A stretch of 64,000 bases of DNA from Paraphaeosphaeria minitans (Eukaryota > Ascomycota > Dothideomycetes > Pleosporales > Didymosphaeriaceae). Shown one piece after another: positions 62,529 through 64,000 of the stretch. The position numbers and the translations under genes were made by a program. The notes below the pieces were generated by a model that did not search any database, was not told where the DNA came from, and saw only the letters and a list, made by a program, of their open reading frames with translations. Numbering within the stretch: position 1 is the stretch's first letter; every line of letters starts with the position of its first letter. The DNA lies in assembly GCA_015832175.1 (NCBI GenBank), contig WJXW01000021.1, forward strand, positions 1-64,000, in the 5' to 3' direction.

Positions 62529-64000
62529 TTATACAATAAAGGTATATAGTAGAAGTAAAGTATAAGGTAGCTTTTTATGCTTCTTCTTTATTACTCTATT
62601 AGTCTTATTTATCTTCCTCCTCTTTTATACAATAGTCTTCTTCCTCTAGCTCTCCTTTAAAGTTAAGGATGTATACTTATATATCTATAGTAGAGGGTTT
62701 ATGTTTATAGAAGTTAGTATATAATAACATATATTACCTTTTAGCTTACTAGGTATCCCTTAGTAGATAGTTAGTAGACTAGCATCTTTCTTTATAGTAT
62801 ATAAAGCATTTCTACTTTGTATAAGAGCTTAAACTTCTAAAGTTACTTTTTCTTTTTAGTCTAAAGGTTAATCTACCTCTAGAGGGGCTAGATCCTCTTA
62901 TGCGATTAAGATTATTATATTATTAATTAGTATAGTACACCTCTTTACTATCTTAGAGGAACTATAACTTCTTCCTATCTTTAGTAACTTAGAGTAACGT
63001 ATAAAGGTCACTAAGTAAGCTTTCTACTATATTTTTAGAGTTAAATATAGCTTATTTAAGGTTAGAATAGCCGCAGCATGCTTATATAATAGTAGTGTGT
63101 AGTTATAGTTTACTACTAAAGCCTTATCTAAGAGCCCTTTAGGCTAAAGTAAGCTTATTAATTATTACTTCTAGGGCCTTATATAATATAGTAGCTAGAT
63201 TATCCCTTTTATAGCGTTTAAAGGTAAAAGTGGTCTAGTCTATCTAGTACTAATTATGATTAACACTAGTGTTAAAGTGCCTATTTAGTCTATCGTATAA
63301 TTCATCCTATAGAAGTCCTAGTCTAATATTGTGTAGGTAGTAGGTACTCGCACAATTAGAAAGGATTCCTAAGAAAATATTTATATACTAGTCTTATAGT
63401 ATACCTAGCCTATAGTATAGTTCTCTAAAGACTTTTGCCTTATCTACTAAGATGTTGTATAGCCTACTAGTGTAGTTATTCTCTTTACTCTAAGCCTTCT
63501 AAAAGAGAATAATCTTGTCTAGCTAGATATAAGTATAATCTCCTAGTTGTTAAAGAGACTAGGAGTGTCTAGCCTCTTTATACAATATAGTTTGTTAGGC
63601 AAAAGTAGTCTAGGTTTTAGGCTACTACTACTAGTGTGGCTCTATATATAGTGTCTCTGTCCTCGCACGTATAAGGATAGGCCCTAGCTATACTCTATAT
63701 ATATATACATTACCTGTAGATAGTATAGGTTACATTATTAGGATTGTGCAAAGTGGTTTAGGTTATAGTTATAGAGTTATTATACGAAAGGTCTATAGCT
63801 TATAATTAAGCTATAATAGTTTAAAGAGTTTCTTTACATAAGTGTTTTTTATTATAGAATTAGTAGCGACAAAGCCTTCTTTTATAAGAAAAGTAATAAG
63901 CTCTCTTCTTACTATATAACTAATCTTATTAAAGGTTCTCTCCTTCTAGTTATTAAAATCTTTAGTAAAAAAAAAGATTACCTCTTTACTTTTAAAGCTG
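62529..64000 (-). pseudogene. gag: Copia B gag fragment (RIP-broken, 5' end outside window)
   Basis: Minus-strand counterpart of copy A 47985-49460. The acidic EEEDYC-type stretch is near 62610-62660 and the Cys-rich zinc-motif region near 62770-62830. The frame is closed by TAG/TAA throughout. Without pol it could only have moved with help from another element. Confidence 0.8.

Larger units (their letters stand above)
61876..64000 (-). mobile_element. Ty1/Copia copy B, inverted, internally deleted, running off the window
   Basis: Reverse-complement relative of copy A. The 3' LTR (61876-62184) is followed by the 3' untranslated end (62185 to about 62524), then directly by Gag sequence. A deletion joins positions equivalent to 49460 and 53682 of copy A at the shared tetramer CTAG (62525-62528). 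The deletion removes protease, integrase, RT, RNase H and the extra ORF (about 4.2 kb). The 5' LTR lies beyond the window. Confidence 0.87.

Noticed and set aside
6345..64000. Starship-type giant element or other DNA transposon with a tyrosine-recombinase captain
   Set aside because: No recombinase or transposase frame was recognised. All mobile content identified has LTR-retrotransposon motifs and boundaries.
1..64000. CRISPR arrays, tRNA or rRNA genes
   Set aside because: No short spaced repeats and no tRNA or rRNA signatures were seen. The context is a eukaryotic subtelomere.

Overview
The window is the left end of a chromosome of a filamentous ascomycete (Pezizomycotina-type). It begins with TTAGGG-type telomere repeats (read as CCCTAA), followed by an AT-rich subtelomere, an intact telomere-linked RecQ-like helicase gene and about 57 kb of retrotransposon wreckage. 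The wreckage carries the marks of repeat-induced point mutation (RIP). CA and TG dinucleotides are depleted in favour of TA, CTAG-like words abound, and nearly every broken reading frame is interrupted by TAG/TAA where CAG/CAA or TGG would be expected. The species cannot be fixed from the sequence.

Layout. 1-87 telomere; 88-1659 subtelomeric repeats and AT-rich DNA; 1660-6081 (minus) a 1473-residue helicase gene, GC-rich, un-RIPed and transcribed toward the telomere; 6082-6344 its un-RIPed upstream region, with a short interstitial telomere tract at 6283-6298. From 6345 to 46528 lies a tandem array of a Ty3/Gypsy chromovirus with an exact 6940-bp period. It holds five complete elements sharing LTRs and one element truncated at the left edge. 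All are minus-strand gag-pol, and each complete element has an opposing plus-strand ORF next to its 3' LTR. 46529-47063 is unassigned AT-rich DNA. 47064-54259 is a complete RIPed Ty1/Copia element (plus), with 235-bp LTRs and an extra ORF after RNase H. 54283-61875 holds two head-to-tail copies of a second Ty3/Gypsy chromovirus (minus), again each with a plus-strand ORF beside the 3' LTR. One of them contains a fresh, un-RIPed 195-bp LTR-like insertion. 61876-64000 is an inverted, internally deleted copy of the same Copia family and runs off the window.

How it fits together. The only gene likely to encode a working protein is the helicase. Its block, bounded by telomere and interstitial telomere repeats, looks like a chromosome-end module placed onto a broken retrotransposon array. 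The array copies are RIP-mutated yet appear identical to one another, so they were multiplied after RIP. The first differences appear only in the last ~0.7 kb of the rightmost copy and are all transitions up to the LTR boundary. The most unusual biology here is this post-RIP amplification and the accessory ORFs found in all three retrotransposon families. All retrotransposon reading frames are RIP-broken, so their annotation rests on motifs read through TAG/TAA. Identity and homology statements come from reading by eye, not from alignment software.
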